Assembly: GCF_018638295.1 (NCBI RefSeq)
Contig: NZ_JABTTS010000010.1
Span: 24,844-88,843, forward strand
Source: Streptomyces sp. CHD11
GTDB lineage: Bacteria > Actinomycetota > Actinomycetes > Streptomycetales > Streptomycetaceae
Direction: 5' to 3'
Length of the DNA stretch: 64,000 nt
Notes under the pieces: model-generated
What the model was told of the DNA's origin: nothing
Seen by the model: only the letters and a program-made list of their open reading frames with translations
Database searches by the model: none
Shown here: piece by piece, positions 50,401 through 59,309 of the stretch
How positions within the stretch are numbered: the stretch's first letter is position 1
Layout: the number at the start of each line of letters is the position of its first letter
Translations under genes and position numbers: made by a program

Positions 50401-50428
50401 GGGAAGGGGCGGCGGGGCGGAACACCCG

Positions 50429-50773
50429 CTACGCCCGCAGCACCAGCCCCACGCCACCCCCCACCATCGCCACCACACACACCACCGCGGCGGCCCCGCT
50501 CCGCGGACCCATCGGCCCCGGCACGCCACCCCCGGCCAACGTCCGGATCCGCCCACGAGCGATCCACAGCAGCGCCATCCACCCCCCGCACACCACCCCC
50601 GCCGACCCCGCGACCACCGGCCACCCCCCGCCGTCGCCCCCCAGCGCCGCCCTCGCCGCGAGCACCACCACCACCGTGCTCGACAGCGTCGTACGCCGCC
50701 ACGCCAGCCGGGTCCGCTCGGGTTGCAGCCCGGGATCCCGCTCGACCCTCCGGCCGGCCGCCGCCCCGCTCAT
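50429..50773 (-). CDS. DUF202 small membrane protein
   Basis: 114 aa, start ATG 50773 overlapping the upstream gene stop (ATGA). DUF202 motif near the start, LQPERTRLAWRRTTLSSTVVVVLAARAAL, then two more hydrophobic segments (VVAGSAGVVCGGWMALLWIA, AAAVVCVVAMVGGGVGLVL). Three predicted helices. The family function is not known; it usually occurs as pairs like this one. Confidence 0.82.
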   Translation of the reverse strand: MSGAAAGRRVERDPGLQPERTRLAWRRTTLSSTVVVVLAARAALGGDGGGWPVVAGSAGVVCGGWMALLWIARGRIRTLAGGGVPGPMGPRSGAAAVVCVVAMVGGGVGLVLRA

Positions 50774-51162
50774 TCCGCCCACCCGAAGAGCACCACGACG
50801 ACCATCACCACCGCCACCACCGCCACCACCAGGCTCAGCAGTGCCGGAAACCGCGACACCGGCAGATCCTCCCCCCGCCGCATCGCCCGCTCGCACCGCA
50901 CCCAGTGATTGACCGCCCGCAGCGCGCACAACGCCCCGGTGGCGAGCAGCGCCAGCGCGAGCCCCACCCGCCACGCCCACCGCAGGTCCGGCAGGAACTG
51001 GTCCACCGCGAACCCGCCGCCGATCAGCGCGAGCGCGGTACGCAGCCAGGCCAGGAACGTCCGTTCGTTCGCCAGGGAGAACCGGTAGTCGGGCGTCACG
51101 CCCTCCCGCCGCGCCTCCCCGGGTGCGAACCACAACCGGACGTTCCGCACGAAGTCGATCAC
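50770..51162 (-). CDS. YidH-like DUF202 membrane protein
   Basis: 130 aa. Motif RFSLANERTFLAWLRTALALIGGGFAVDQFLPDL is the DUF202/YidH signature, followed by helices WRVGLALALLATGALCAL and FPALLSLVVAVVAVVMVVVVLFG. It is translationally coupled to the downstream DUF202 gene (ATGA overlap), and the two probably form a heteromeric membrane unit. The NUDIX gene ends 10 bases upstream, so all three may share an operon. Confidence 0.86.
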   Translation of the reverse strand: MIDFVRNVRLWFAPGEARREGVTPDYRFSLANERTFLAWLRTALALIGGGFAVDQFLPDLRWAWRVGLALALLATGALCALRAVNHWVRCERAMRRGEDLPVSRFPALLSLVVAVVAVVMVVVVLFGWAE

Positions 51163-51172
51163 GCCTGCGACC

Positions 51173-51703
51173 CTACCGGCGCTCGGACGTACCCGGCCGC
51201 CACGCCCTGAGCCGCTCGTACGCCGCCACCCCGTCCGGCACCCACGCCCACCCGCCCTCGCCCAGCCGGCGCTCCACCTCCGCCTCCGGCAGGAAGTCGT
51301 ACCAGGCCACCTCCTCGGCCTGCGGCCGCACCGGCTGCTCGCAGAGCACCTCGTACACCGCCGACCACCAGGTCCGGCCCGCCCCGTCGTCGTACAGGAA
51401 CGTGAACAGGTGCGCGGGGCGCGGCAGACCGCTCACGCCCAGTTCCTCCTCCGCCTCCCGCAGCGCCGCCTCGTCGTACCCCTCGCCCGCGCCGACGACC
51501 CCGCCGACGAACATGTCGTACAGGGAGGGGAAGACCAGCTTGGCCGCCGTCCGGCGATGGACGAAGACACGCCCGCGTGCGTCGCGGGCCAGGACGAAGA
51601 CGCACCGGTGTCGCAGACCCCGCGCGTAGGCCTCCCCGCGGGGTGCCTGCCCGACCACCCGGTCGTGTCCGTCGACGATGTCGATGATCTCGTCAGCGCT
51701 CAT
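51173..51703 (-). CDS. NUDIX hydrolase
   Basis: 176 aa. NUDIX box GVVGAGEGYDEAALREAEEELGV (the Gx5Ex7REUxEExGU pattern) at about residues 72-95, preceded by CVFVLARDARGRVFVHRRTAAKLVFPSLYDMFVGG. The overall form resembles IPP isomerase/YfcD-type NUDIX proteins (DIVDGHDRVVGQAPR at the start), which hydrolyse nucleoside diphosphate derivatives. The start is ATG 51703. It heads the putative NUDIX-YidH-DUF202 operon. Confidence 0.88.
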   Translation of the reverse strand: MSADEIIDIVDGHDRVVGQAPRGEAYARGLRHRCVFVLARDARGRVFVHRRTAAKLVFPSLYDMFVGGVVGAGEGYDEAALREAEEELGVSGLPRPAHLFTFLYDDGAGRTWWSAVYEVLCEQPVRPQAEEVAWYDFLPEAEVERRLGEGGWAWVPDGVAAYERLRAWRPGTSERR

Positions 51704-51945
51704 ACCGGAATCCAAGCAGAGGTCTCCGCGAGCCGCGCCCTGCGAACACACGTACCTCCGGTGCCACAAGTTGCCCGTTCGTGACCGCAGTTGACGCGTG
51801 TAACACCCCGGGCGCCCTTGACGTGATCCGTCGGCTGACGGTTTGCTGTCTGTGATCAGCTCATGGCATTCGGCAGCCGACCACTGCCGGACCGACCGCC
51901 CGCCGTGGGCCGTGCCACAAGAAGAGCGCGTGAGGAAGTCCCGCG

Positions 51946-52896
51946 GTGTCCCCACCCCCGCCTCCCCTCGGCCGTGCCCGCAAACGCGCGGCACAGGCCT
52001 TCGACGAGGCTCTCGACGACGCCGAACTCGTTGACACACGAGCCGCGTTGGCGCAGGGCCGCTGGCAGAGCACCCGTACCCTGCTGGTCCGGACGGGGGA
52101 CGACTGGGACCGCCGGGCACATCGGATCACGGTGCTCGCCAGGGAGTCGTACTGTGCCGGCTGGGCCCGTGAGTGGCTGCTGGCCGAGCCCGACTCCGCT
52201 GACGCCTCCGTGCTGCTCGCCCTCGCCCAGGTGCGGCGCGCCCTGCGCGGCAAGGAGAAACCGGCCCGTGTCCGCGAGGCCTGCCACCGGGCCGCGGAGC
52301 TCCGGCCGGCCGACCCCACCCCCTGGCTCGGCCTGCTCCTCCTGGAGTGCTCCCTGGGGGCGGAGGGCGACGTGGTCCCGGTCTTCGAACAGGTCCGCAC
52401 CCGGTACGCGGACCACCACCACGCCCACCACCTGGTGGTCGCCTGGCTCGCGGAGCGGCGCGTGGAGGCGGGCCCGGACCCGCTGCACGAGGTGTACGAC
52501 TTCGCCAACTGGGCCGCCGAACAGGCGCCCGCCGACTCCCCGCTGGCCATTCTGCCGGTCATCGCGCACGCCGAGCGCTACCGCACCCTGGCCGCCGCCG
52601 GACACCAGCCCGCCGACCCGGTCTCCTCCGGGCACTGGGTCGGCCGCCGGGCCCGCCAGGTGATGAAGGCCGCCTTCGACTGGTGGCTGGAGTGGGAGCA
52701 CGAGGACCATCCGCGCCGGCTGGTCGACCTGAACTTCCTCGCCCACGCCAAGGTGTGCGAAGGCCGGGGCGCCGAGGCAGCCGCCCTGTTCCACCGCATC
52801 GGCGACCACGCCGCCCCGGCCCCCTGGTCCTACCCCGACCGGGATCCCCTGACGGCCTTCCGTACCGCCCGCGCCGTCGCCCTGGGCACGGTCTGA
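51946..52896 (+). CDS. Conserved protein with TPR-like helices, 316 aa
   Basis: From GTG 51946. Almost all-helical: LDDAELVDTRAALAQGRWQS, HRITVLARESYCAGWAREWLLAEPDSADASVLLALAQVRRALRG, AELRPADPTPWLGLLLLE, then HEVYDFANWAAEQAPADSPLAILPVIAHAERYR. The repeated A-x2-x-P pattern suggests solenoid, TPR-like packing, but no canonical TPR is evident. No catalytic motif is seen. It is likely a cytosolic adaptor. The APC permease gene starts 73 bases downstream. Confidence 0.72.
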   Translation: MSPPPPPLGRARKRAAQAFDEALDDAELVDTRAALAQGRWQSTRTLLVRTGDDWDRRAHRITVLARESYCAGWAREWLLAEPDSADASVLLALAQVRRALRGKEKPARVREACHRAAELRPADPTPWLGLLLLECSLGAEGDVVPVFEQVRTRYADHHHAHHLVVAWLAERRVEAGPDPLHEVYDFANWAAEQAPADSPLAILPVIAHAERYRTLAAAGHQPADPVSSGHWVGRRARQVMKAAFDWWLEWEHEDHPRRLVDLNFLAHAKVCEGRGAEAAALFHRIGDHAAPAPWSYPDRDPLTAFRTARAVALGTV

Positions 52897-52969
52897 CCCC
52901 ACCCGCCCACCCCGCACCTCACGCTCCCGCACGCGCCGAAACCACCACCGACCCGAGGACGGTCTCGAG

Positions 52970-54511
52970 ATGACGACGGACAGTTCGAGCAAGCGCAGAG
53001 CCACAGCCGGCGGCATCAGTACGTTCAAGGGGCAGGAGCGCGCGCTGCGCGCCGACCGCCTCGGCACGGGGGGCCTGCTGCTCTCCGTGCTCGCCGCGAC
53101 CGCCCCCCTCATGGTGGTCGCCGGTGTCATGCCCACCACATTCGCGGTGATGGGCATCGTCGGCCAGCCGCTGCTCTTCGTGGTCCTCGGCACCGTACTG
53201 GTCCTCTTCAGCCTCGGCTACGCCGAGATGAGCCGGCACGTCCACAACGCGGGTGCCTTCTACGCCTACATCTCCCGCGGACTGGGCGGTACCGCGGGCG
53301 CGGGCGCCGCCATGGTCGCGCTCGTCGCCTACAACTCCCTCCAGGTCGGCATCTACGGCATCTTCGGCTTCGAGGTCTCCGGCCTCCTCGCCACCTACGC
53401 CGACATCGAGATCGCCTGGTGGATACCGTCGCTGGTGGCCGTCCTGGCCGTCGGCGCACTGGGCTGGCTGAAGATCGACGTCAACGCCCGGGTCCTCGGC
53501 GTCCTGCTGGTCATCGAGGTCCTGCTGGTCGTCGCGTTCGACATCGCGGCCATCGCCGACCCCGGCAAGGAGGGCCTGTCGCTGCACGCCTTCAACCCGG
53601 ACACGCTCACCGGCGCCGGCGTCGGCACCGCCCTGTGCTTCTGCATCGCGGCCTTCCTCGGCTTCGAACAGGCCCCCGTGTACGCGGAGGAGACCAGCAA
53701 GCCGCACGAGGTCGTGCCGCGCGTGATGTTCCTCGCGGTCACCGGCGTCGCCGTCTTCTTCGCCATCAGCAGCTGGGCGCTCACCATCGCCACCGGCCCC
53801 TCCGGAATCATCGGAACCTCCCAGGAGCAGAGCGCCGGACTGCTGTTCTTCCTCACCGAGGAGCGGCTCGGCGGCACCTTCACCGACGTCCTGCACATCC
53901 TCTTCGTGACCGGCATGTTCGCGGCGATGCTCAGCTTCCACAACGTCGTCGCCCGGTACGCCTTCGCCATGGGCCGCGAGGGCCTGCTGCCCGCCGCCTT
54001 CGGCCGCACCACCGGCACCAGCGGCGCCCCCGGCACCGGCTCCCTGCTGCAGACCGGCATCGCCACCGTGCTGATCCTCGTCTTCGCGCTCACCGACGAC
54101 AAGCCGGCCGGAGACCCCACCGCGCCCGTCCTGCGCCTGTTCACCTGGGGCGGTAACATCGGCGCGCTCGGCGTGATCGTGCTCATGGCCATCGCCTCCC
54201 TGTCCGTCATCGTCTTCTTCGTCCGGCGCGGAGCCGCGGGCGCACAGGCCTGGCGGCTGGGCACCTCGGTGCTGGCGGGCATCGCCCTGGTGGTGATCGC
54301 GGGCTACACGGTCAAGGACTTCGACGTCCTGGTGGGGGCCGGCCCCGGCTCCGTCCTGAGCTGGGTCCTGCCCGGTGTCATCGGACTCGCCCTCGTCATC
54401 GGGCTGGTCCAGGGCGCGGTCCTGCGCGCCCGCGCGCCCGAGACACACGCCCGCATCGGGCAGGGCAACGAGGCCTTCCAGCTCGACCAGGAGGCCGAGC
54501 GCACCCCGTAG
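52970..54511 (+). CDS. APC-superfamily amino acid permease
   Basis: 513 aa, about 12-13 helices. Typical APC start GTGGLLLSVLAATAPLMVVAGVMPTTFAVMG, then FYAYISRGLGGTAGAGAAMVALVAYNSLQVGIYGIFGFEVSG and CFCIAAFLGFEQAPVYAEETSKPHEVVPRVMF (the conserved E-E-T/S motif). It imports amino acids or amines with protons or exchanges them; the substrate is not determinable. It stands alone upstream of a molybdenum enzyme gene with its own promoter. Confidence 0.88.
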   Translation: MTTDSSSKRRATAGGISTFKGQERALRADRLGTGGLLLSVLAATAPLMVVAGVMPTTFAVMGIVGQPLLFVVLGTVLVLFSLGYAEMSRHVHNAGAFYAYISRGLGGTAGAGAAMVALVAYNSLQVGIYGIFGFEVSGLLATYADIEIAWWIPSLVAVLAVGALGWLKIDVNARVLGVLLVIEVLLVVAFDIAAIADPGKEGLSLHAFNPDTLTGAGVGTALCFCIAAFLGFEQAPVYAEETSKPHEVVPRVMFLAVTGVAVFFAISSWALTIATGPSGIIGTSQEQSAGLLFFLTEERLGGTFTDVLHILFVTGMFAAMLSFHNVVARYAFAMGREGLLPAAFGRTTGTSGAPGTGSLLQTGIATVLILVFALTDDKPAGDPTAPVLRLFTWGGNIGALGVIVLMAIASLSVIVFFVRRGAAGAQAWRLGTSVLAGIALVVIAGYTVKDFDVLVGAGPGSVLSWVLPGVIGLALVIGLVQGAVLRARAPETHARIGQGNEAFQLDQEAERTP

Positions 54512-54588
54512 GGGCACGGTGGTGACGGAATTCTTACGGGCACCCGCGAACCCTGGCCCGGCCGGGGCGCGGGTGCTCGAATGGAGCG

Positions 54589-55362
54589 GTGAACTCCGAA
54601 CAGCCGCCGGAAGGCCAGGACACGCGGACCGGGCGGACCGCCAGAACCGGACCGGACGAGCCCGGCAGGCCCCTCGGCCGCCGCGTCCTGCTCGGCACCC
54701 TCGGCCTGGGCGCCCTCGGTGTGGCCACCGCGCCCACCCTCCAGCGCGGCCTGGAGTCCTTCCTCGCCGGAGCCTCCGACAAGGACCCCACCGGCCTGAC
54801 CGGACTGCTGCCGAACGGCGGCGGCTTCCGCTACTACTCGGTGACCTCCTCCGTGCCGCGCAAGAACGCGGAGACCTACCGCCTCACCGTCGACGGCCTG
54901 GTCGACCGCCCCGCGAGCTACACGCTGGCCGAGCTGAGGGCCCTGCCGCAGACCCGTACGGTCCGGGACGTCCAGTGCGTCACCGGCTGGCGGGTTCTGG
55001 ACACGCCGTTCGAAGGGGTGCGCCTGTCCCGGCTCCTGGACGCCGCCCGGGTGCGCCCGACAGCCGGCGCGGTGCGCTTCACCTGCTTCGACGGCGCCTA
55101 CTCCGAGAGCCTCACCCTCGACCAGGCCCGCCGCGCCGACGTCCTCGTCGCCCTGCGCATGCGGGACGAGGACCTCGGCCACGCCCACGGCGGCCCCGCC
55201 CGCCTCTACGTGGCCCCGATGTACTTCTACAAGTCCGCCAAGTGGCTCTCCGGCATCACCGTCACCGAGGACGTCGAACCCGGCTACTGGGAGGAACGCG
55301 GCTACGACGTCGACGCCTGGGTCGGCCGCTCGAACGGGCGTGACGATGAGCCCACGGACTGA
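54589..55362 (+). CDS. Sulfite-oxidase-like molybdopterin enzyme (YedY/MsrP-like)
   Basis: 257 aa from GTG 54589. A twin-arginine-like leader GRPLGRRVLLGTLGLGALGV, then the oxidoreductase molybdopterin-binding fold: SVPRKNAETYRLTVDGLVDRPASYTLAELRALPQ, the Mo-ligand Cys in DVQCVTGWRVLDTPFEGVRL, FTCFDGAYSESLTLDQARRADVLVALRM, GGPARLYVAPMYFYKSAKWLSGI. Homologues include the periplasmic methionine-sulfoxide reductase MsrP. Its C-terminal end overlaps the cytochrome b gene start by about 17 bases. Together they form an exported reductase plus its membrane heme partner. Confidence 0.87.
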   Translation: MNSEQPPEGQDTRTGRTARTGPDEPGRPLGRRVLLGTLGLGALGVATAPTLQRGLESFLAGASDKDPTGLTGLLPNGGGFRYYSVTSSVPRKNAETYRLTVDGLVDRPASYTLAELRALPQTRTVRDVQCVTGWRVLDTPFEGVRLSRLLDAARVRPTAGAVRFTCFDGAYSESLTLDQARRADVLVALRMRDEDLGHAHGGPARLYVAPMYFYKSAKWLSGITVTEDVEPGYWEERGYDVDAWVGRSNGRDDEPTD

Positions 55363-55969
55363 CGCCCCGCCCGCCGTCACGGCCGTACCGCGCTTCGACC
55401 GGGCCGGACGCCTGGTGCATCGCACCACGGCCGTACTGACGGGCGTCTGCGTCCTCACGGCCGCCTGCCTCTACGTCCCCCAGCTCGCCCAGCTCGTGGG
55501 CCGCCGCGCCCTGGTCGTCACCGTCCACGAGTGGTCCGGTCTCGCCCTGCCCGTCCCCGTCCTCGCCGGGCTCCTCTCCCGGGCCTTCCGCGCCGACCTG
55601 GGCCGCCTCAACCGCTTCGGGCCGCACGACCGCACCTGGCTGGGCGCCGTCCTGCGCCGCGACAGGCGCCGTTCCTCCCGGCCGGCCGGGAAGTTCAACG
55701 CCGGCCAGAAGATCTATGCGGCCTGGATCGCCGGAGCCACCCTGGTGATGCTGGGCACCGGTCTGATGATGTGGTTCACCCACCTCACTCCGCTGGTGTG
55801 GCGCACCAGCGCGACCTTCGTCCACGACTGGCTGGCGCTGACCCTCGGCATCGTGCTCGCCGGGCACATCGGCATGGCCCTGGCGGACCCGGAGGCCCGC
55901 CGCGGCATGCGCACGGGATCCGTCCGCCGGGAGTGGGCGGAGCGCGAGCATCCGCTGTGGCGCCCCTGA
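55346..55969 (+). CDS. Cytochrome b/b6 membrane protein, partner of the molybdoenzyme
   Basis: 207 aa from ATG 55346 (GTG 55340 possible). Four membrane helices: TTAVLTGVCVLTAACLYV, ALVVTVHEWSGLALPVPVLAGLL, IYAAWIAGATLVMLGTGLMMW, WLALTLGIVLAGHIGMAL. Histidines in VHRTTA, VHEWSG, FVHDWLA and AGHIGMA can coordinate two hemes b, as in formate dehydrogenase gamma/cytochrome b561-type proteins. It overlaps the sulfite-oxidase-like gene and probably carries electrons from the quinol pool to it, the role of MsrQ elsewhere. Confidence 0.85.
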   Translation: MSPRTDAPPAVTAVPRFDRAGRLVHRTTAVLTGVCVLTAACLYVPQLAQLVGRRALVVTVHEWSGLALPVPVLAGLLSRAFRADLGRLNRFGPHDRTWLGAVLRRDRRRSSRPAGKFNAGQKIYAAWIAGATLVMLGTGLMMWFTHLTPLVWRTSATFVHDWLALTLGIVLAGHIGMALADPEARRGMRTGSVRREWAEREHPLWRP

Positions 55970-55976
55970 CACGGCG

Positions 55977-56015
55977 ACGGCCCACCCGCGCCCCGGTGAG
56001 GAGCGGGCGGGCCGT
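55977..56015. terminator. Bidirectional terminator between cytochrome b and gluconate permease genes
   Basis: Arms acggcccacccgc at 55977-55989 and gcgggcgggccgt at 56003-56015 pair with one mismatch, between convergent genes. Confidence 0.7.
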
Positions 56016-56030
56016 CCGTCCGGTGTCCGG

Positions 56031-57428
56031 CTAGATGATCAGCGACAGCAGCAGCACCAGAGCGCCCGCGACCACCGAGATGATCGTCTCCATCACCGAC
56101 CAGGTCTTGATCGTCTGCCCGACGGTCAGCCCGAAGTACTCCTTCACCAGCCAGAACCCGGCGTCGTTGACATGGCTGAAGAACAGCGAGCCGGCGCCGA
56201 TGGCCAGCACCAGCAGGGCGGTGTGCGTGGTCGACATGTCGGCCGCGAGCGGCGCCACCAGACCGGCCGCCGAGACGGTCGCCACGGTCGCCGAACCGGT
56301 CGCCAGCCGGATCGCCACCGCGATCAGCCAGGCCAGCAGCAGCGCCGGGATGGACCAGTCCTCGGAGATGTCCAGGATCATCCGGCCCACACCGGTGTCG
56401 ATCAGCGTCTGCTTGAAACCGCCGCCGGCGCCGACGATCAGCAGGATGCCCGCGATCGGCGCGAGCGACTTCTCGACGATGGAGGAGATGCGCTCCCGGC
56501 TGAACCCGGCGGGCATCCCCAGCGTGAAGATGCCGACCAGGACGGCCGCGAGCAGGGCGATCAGCGGGGAGCCGATCACGTCGAAGACGCGCTGCACGGA
56601 GTTGTCGGGGTCGTCGACGACGATGTCGACCAGCGCCTTGGCGAGCATCAGCACGACCGGCAGCAGGATCGTGGCCAGCGTCGGACCGAAGCCGGGACGC
56701 TTCTCCAGGTCCTCGGAGGGGCGCTGCGGGATCATCCCCTCCGGAGCCGGGACGTCCACCCAGCGGGCGGCGTACTTCGAGAACAGCGGACCGGCGATGA
56801 CCACGGTCGGTATGGCGATCAGCACGCCCAGCGCCAGTGTCACCCCGAGGTTGGCGTCGACGGCGTCGATCGCGACCAGCGGGCCGGGGTGCGGCGGGAC
56901 CAGACCGTGCATCACGGACAGACCGGCGAGCGCGGGAATACCGATACGCATCAGGGAGTAGTTGCCGCGCTTGGCGACCATCAGCACCACGGGGATCAGC
57001 AGCACCACGCCGACCTCGAAGAAGAGCGGCAGGCCGATCACCGAGGCGATCAGCACCATCGCCCACGGCATCATGCGGCCGCTGGCCCGTTCGAGGATGG
57101 TGTCGACGATCTGATCCGCGCCGCCCGAGTCGGCGAGCATCTTGCCGAGGATCGCGCCGAGGGCGATCAGCACGCCCACGCCGGCGACGGTGGAGCCGAG
57201 TCCGGCGCTGAAGCTGGTGATCACCTTGTCCAGCGGCGCTCCGGCGAACGCGCCGAGCGCCAGTGAGCCGATGGTCAGTGACAGGAAGGCGTGCAGCTTG
57301 AACTTGGTGATGAGCAGGACGATGACGGCGATGCCCGCCAGGACGGCGATGCCCAGCTGGGCGTGGCCGGCCGAGGTGATCGCCTCGGGTGCGTCCGCTG
57401 CCAGCATCTCGACGCTGAGTCTGGTCAC
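56031..57428 (-). CDS. gntP: Gluconate:H+ symporter
   Basis: 465 aa GntP-family permease from GTG 57428. Characteristic pieces: LGIAVLAGIAVIVLLITKFKLHAFLSL, FSAGLGSTVAGVGVLIALGAILGKMLADSGGADQI, GLPLFFEVGVVLLIPVVLMVAKR, MHGLVPPHPGPLVAIDAV (family signature), IVGAGGGFKQTLIDTGVGR, ATGSATVATVSAAGLVAPL, SHVNDAGFWLVKEYF. Twelve to fourteen helices. It imports gluconate for the pentose phosphate/Entner-Doudoroff entry. It follows gntK on the same strand after about 90 bases, and the repressor gene is divergent. Confidence 0.94.
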   Translation of the reverse strand: MTRLSVEMLAADAPEAITSAGHAQLGIAVLAGIAVIVLLITKFKLHAFLSLTIGSLALGAFAGAPLDKVITSFSAGLGSTVAGVGVLIALGAILGKMLADSGGADQIVDTILERASGRMMPWAMVLIASVIGLPLFFEVGVVLLIPVVLMVAKRGNYSLMRIGIPALAGLSVMHGLVPPHPGPLVAIDAVDANLGVTLALGVLIAIPTVVIAGPLFSKYAARWVDVPAPEGMIPQRPSEDLEKRPGFGPTLATILLPVVLMLAKALVDIVVDDPDNSVQRVFDVIGSPLIALLAAVLVGIFTLGMPAGFSRERISSIVEKSLAPIAGILLIVGAGGGFKQTLIDTGVGRMILDISEDWSIPALLLAWLIAVAIRLATGSATVATVSAAGLVAPLAADMSTTHTALLVLAIGAGSLFFSHVNDAGFWLVKEYFGLTVGQTIKTWSVMETIISVVAGALVLLLSLII

Positions 57429-57520
57429 GGTGGGTTCCCTTGGGTCTACGGGGGTGGGGGGAAAACCGGGGGAAGGGGCCCCGGGGAAGGGCGAGGTCGG
57501 GGACCTGCCGTGCGGGTCGG

Positions 57521-58027
57521 CTAGGGAAGGACATCGAGGGCGGCGGCGGCCCGTTCGGCGATCTCCCCGGGGCTGCCCGCGACGTCCACGGCGACGCCGG
57601 CCTCGTCCGGCTGAAGCGGCTGGAGCGTGGCGAACTGGGAGTCGAGCAGTGCCGTGGGCATGAAGTGCCCCTGGCGCTGAGCCATCCGGTCCTCGATGAG
57701 GGCGCGGTCGCCGGTGAGGTGCACGAAGACCACGCCGGGCGCGGCGGCCCGCAGCCGGTCGCGGTACGACCGCTTCAGTGCCGAGCAGCTGACCACCCCG
57801 CCGTGACCCGCCCGTTCGTGCGCCCACGCGCCGATGGCGTCCAGCCAGGGCCACCGGTCGTCGTCGCCGAGCGGGGTACCGGCCGACATCTTGTCGATGT
57901 TCGCCTGCGGGTGGAAGTCGTCGCCCTCGGCGTACGGAACGTCGAGCCGGGCGGCGAGCAGAGGACCGATGGTCGTCTTGCCGGTGCCGGCGACGCCCAT
58001 GATCACGACGACATGGGGGGTGTTCAT
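57521..58027 (-). CDS. gntK: Gluconokinase
   Basis: 168 aa from ATG 58027. P-loop kinase: VVVIMGVAGTGKTTIGPLLAARL (Walker A GVAGTGKT), YAEGDDFHPQANIDKMSAGTPLGDDDRWPWL (the gluconate-kinase signature), CSALKRSYRDRLR, and GHFMPTALLDSQFATLQPL. It phosphorylates D-gluconate to 6-phosphogluconate. It is upstream of gntP on the same strand and divergent from the FCD regulator gene, giving a compact gluconate uptake and use locus. Confidence 0.95.
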   Translation of the reverse strand: MNTPHVVVIMGVAGTGKTTIGPLLAARLDVPYAEGDDFHPQANIDKMSAGTPLGDDDRWPWLDAIGAWAHERAGHGGVVSCSALKRSYRDRLRAAAPGVVFVHLTGDRALIEDRMAQRQGHFMPTALLDSQFATLQPLQPDEAGVAVDVAGSPGEIAERAAAALDVLP

Positions 58028-58105
58028 CGATGCCTCACTGTCTGCTGTCTTCGTCGACTCGTGATGTCGACGCAACTGAAGCGCATTAGATACGACGAAT
58101 TCAAG

Positions 58106-58126
58106 AGTCTGTGACATATAAGTCTG
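58106..58126. promoter_or_regulatory. Candidate gluconate-repressor site in the gntK/gntR divergent region
   Basis: The 137-base gap between the divergent starts contains agtctg at 58106-58111 and 58121-58126 in direct orientation, 15 bases apart, within AT-rich gtgacatataagtctgacc. Which exact bases the FCD repressor contacts cannot be told by eye. Confidence 0.35.
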
Positions 58127-58164
58127 ACCTTTTGTTCGCGTGATCCGCCCCGTACGCTGAGTGC

Positions 58165-58866
58165 ATGAGCACCACGGGCCGGGGGCTGCACGGCCGCGTA
58201 CTGGACACCCTCGGCCCCGAGATCACGGCAGGCGTATACCCGCCCGGAAGCGTTCTGCGCACCGACGAACTGGCCCAGCGCTTCGACGTGTCGCGTTCCG
58301 TGATGCGCGAGGTGGTCCGCGTCCTGGAGTCCATGCGCCTGGTCCAGTCCCGGCGCCGCGTCGGCGTGACGGTGCTGCCGACCCGCGAGTGGAACGTGTA
58401 CGACCCCCAGGTCATCCGCTGGCGCCTGGCCGGCGCGGACCGTCCCCGGCAACTGCGCTCGCTCACGGTGCTGCGCTCGGCGATCGAACCGGTCGCGGCG
58501 GCCCTCGCCGCGCGCAACGCCACGGCCGAGCAGTGCGCCGAACTCACCGAGTGCGCCCTCGGCATGGTCGCCCACTCACGCGGTCACAAGCTGGAGGGCT
58601 ACCTCTTCCATGACGTGGCCTTCCACCGCGTGATCCTGAACGCCTCCGGCAACGAGATGTTCGCCCGCCTCGGCGACGTCGTCGCCGAGGTGCTGGCCGG
58701 CCGCACGCACCACGACGTGATGTTCGAGGACCCCGACCCGGCCGCCGTCACCCTGCACGTCCAGCTCGCCGAGGCGGTCCGCGAACGCGACCCCGCCCGC
58801 GCGGAGCGGCTGACCCGCGAGATCACCGAGGGCGCCCTGCAGGAACTGGACATCCTGGCGCCGTAG
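58165..58866 (+). CDS. gntR: FadR-type GntR regulator of gluconate genes
   Basis: 233 aa. N-terminal winged HTH (RVLDTLGPEITAGVYPPGSVLRTDELAQRFDVSRSVMREVVRVLESMRLVQSRRRVGVTVLP) and C-terminal FCD ligand domain with metal/ligand residues around YLFHDVAFHRVILNASGN and TLHVQLAEAVRERDPARAERLTREI. Divergent from gntK-gntP, it matches the S. coelicolor gluconate operon repressor SCO1678 as I recall; the effector would be gluconate or 6-phosphogluconate. The stop is adjacent to the convergent YchJ-like stop. Confidence 0.88.
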   Translation: MSTTGRGLHGRVLDTLGPEITAGVYPPGSVLRTDELAQRFDVSRSVMREVVRVLESMRLVQSRRRVGVTVLPTREWNVYDPQVIRWRLAGADRPRQLRSLTVLRSAIEPVAAALAARNATAEQCAELTECALGMVAHSRGHKLEGYLFHDVAFHRVILNASGNEMFARLGDVVAEVLAGRTHHDVMFEDPDPAAVTLHVQLAEAVRERDPARAERLTREITEGALQELDILAP

Positions 58867-59241
58867 CTAGCTCAGGAACTCCCCGTCGACGTACACCCAG
58901 GCCCCGTCGACCCGCTCGAACCGGCTGCGCTCGTGCAGCGAACCGCCCCGCCAGGACGCCCGGAAGGTCACCGTCCCGGTGGAGTGGAACGCGGACCCCT
59001 CGCTCGTCTCCAGGATCTCCAGCCCGGTCCACCGCATCCCGGGATCGAAGTCGATCCGCTCCGGCCGCGTCCCCGGATGCCAGGTCCGCAGCAGATACGC
59101 GCCGTCCTGCCGCACGAACGCGCAGTACCGCGACCGCATCAGCCGCTCGGCGGTGGGAGCGGCGGCGGCCCCCGCGTGGAACCGGCCGCAGCAGGCCCCG
59201 TACGCCTCAGGGAACCCGCAGGGGCAGGAACGTGTGGTCAT
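58867..59241 (-). CDS. YchJ/UPF0225 family protein with SEC-C motif
   Basis: 124 aa. The N-terminal zinc motif CPCGFPEAYGACCGRFHAG (CxCx8-9CC) resembles the SecA C-terminal zinc finger. The NTF2-like YchJ domain follows: APTAERLMRSRYCAFVRQDGAYLLRTWHPGTRP, GLEILETSEG, GTVTFRASWRGGSLHERSRFERVDGAWVYVDG. The family role is unknown, possibly linked to secretion or quality control. It ends exactly where the gluconate repressor gene ends. Confidence 0.9.
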   Translation of the reverse strand: MTTRSCPCGFPEAYGACCGRFHAGAAAAPTAERLMRSRYCAFVRQDGAYLLRTWHPGTRPERIDFDPGMRWTGLEILETSEGSAFHSTGTVTFRASWRGGSLHERSRFERVDGAWVYVDGEFLS

Positions 59242-59309
59242 GGCCGCTATTCTGCCCGGCCGGTTCCGAGCCCCGACAGTGGCCCGCGAGGCTCGCCCCA
59301 CGTCGGGTC

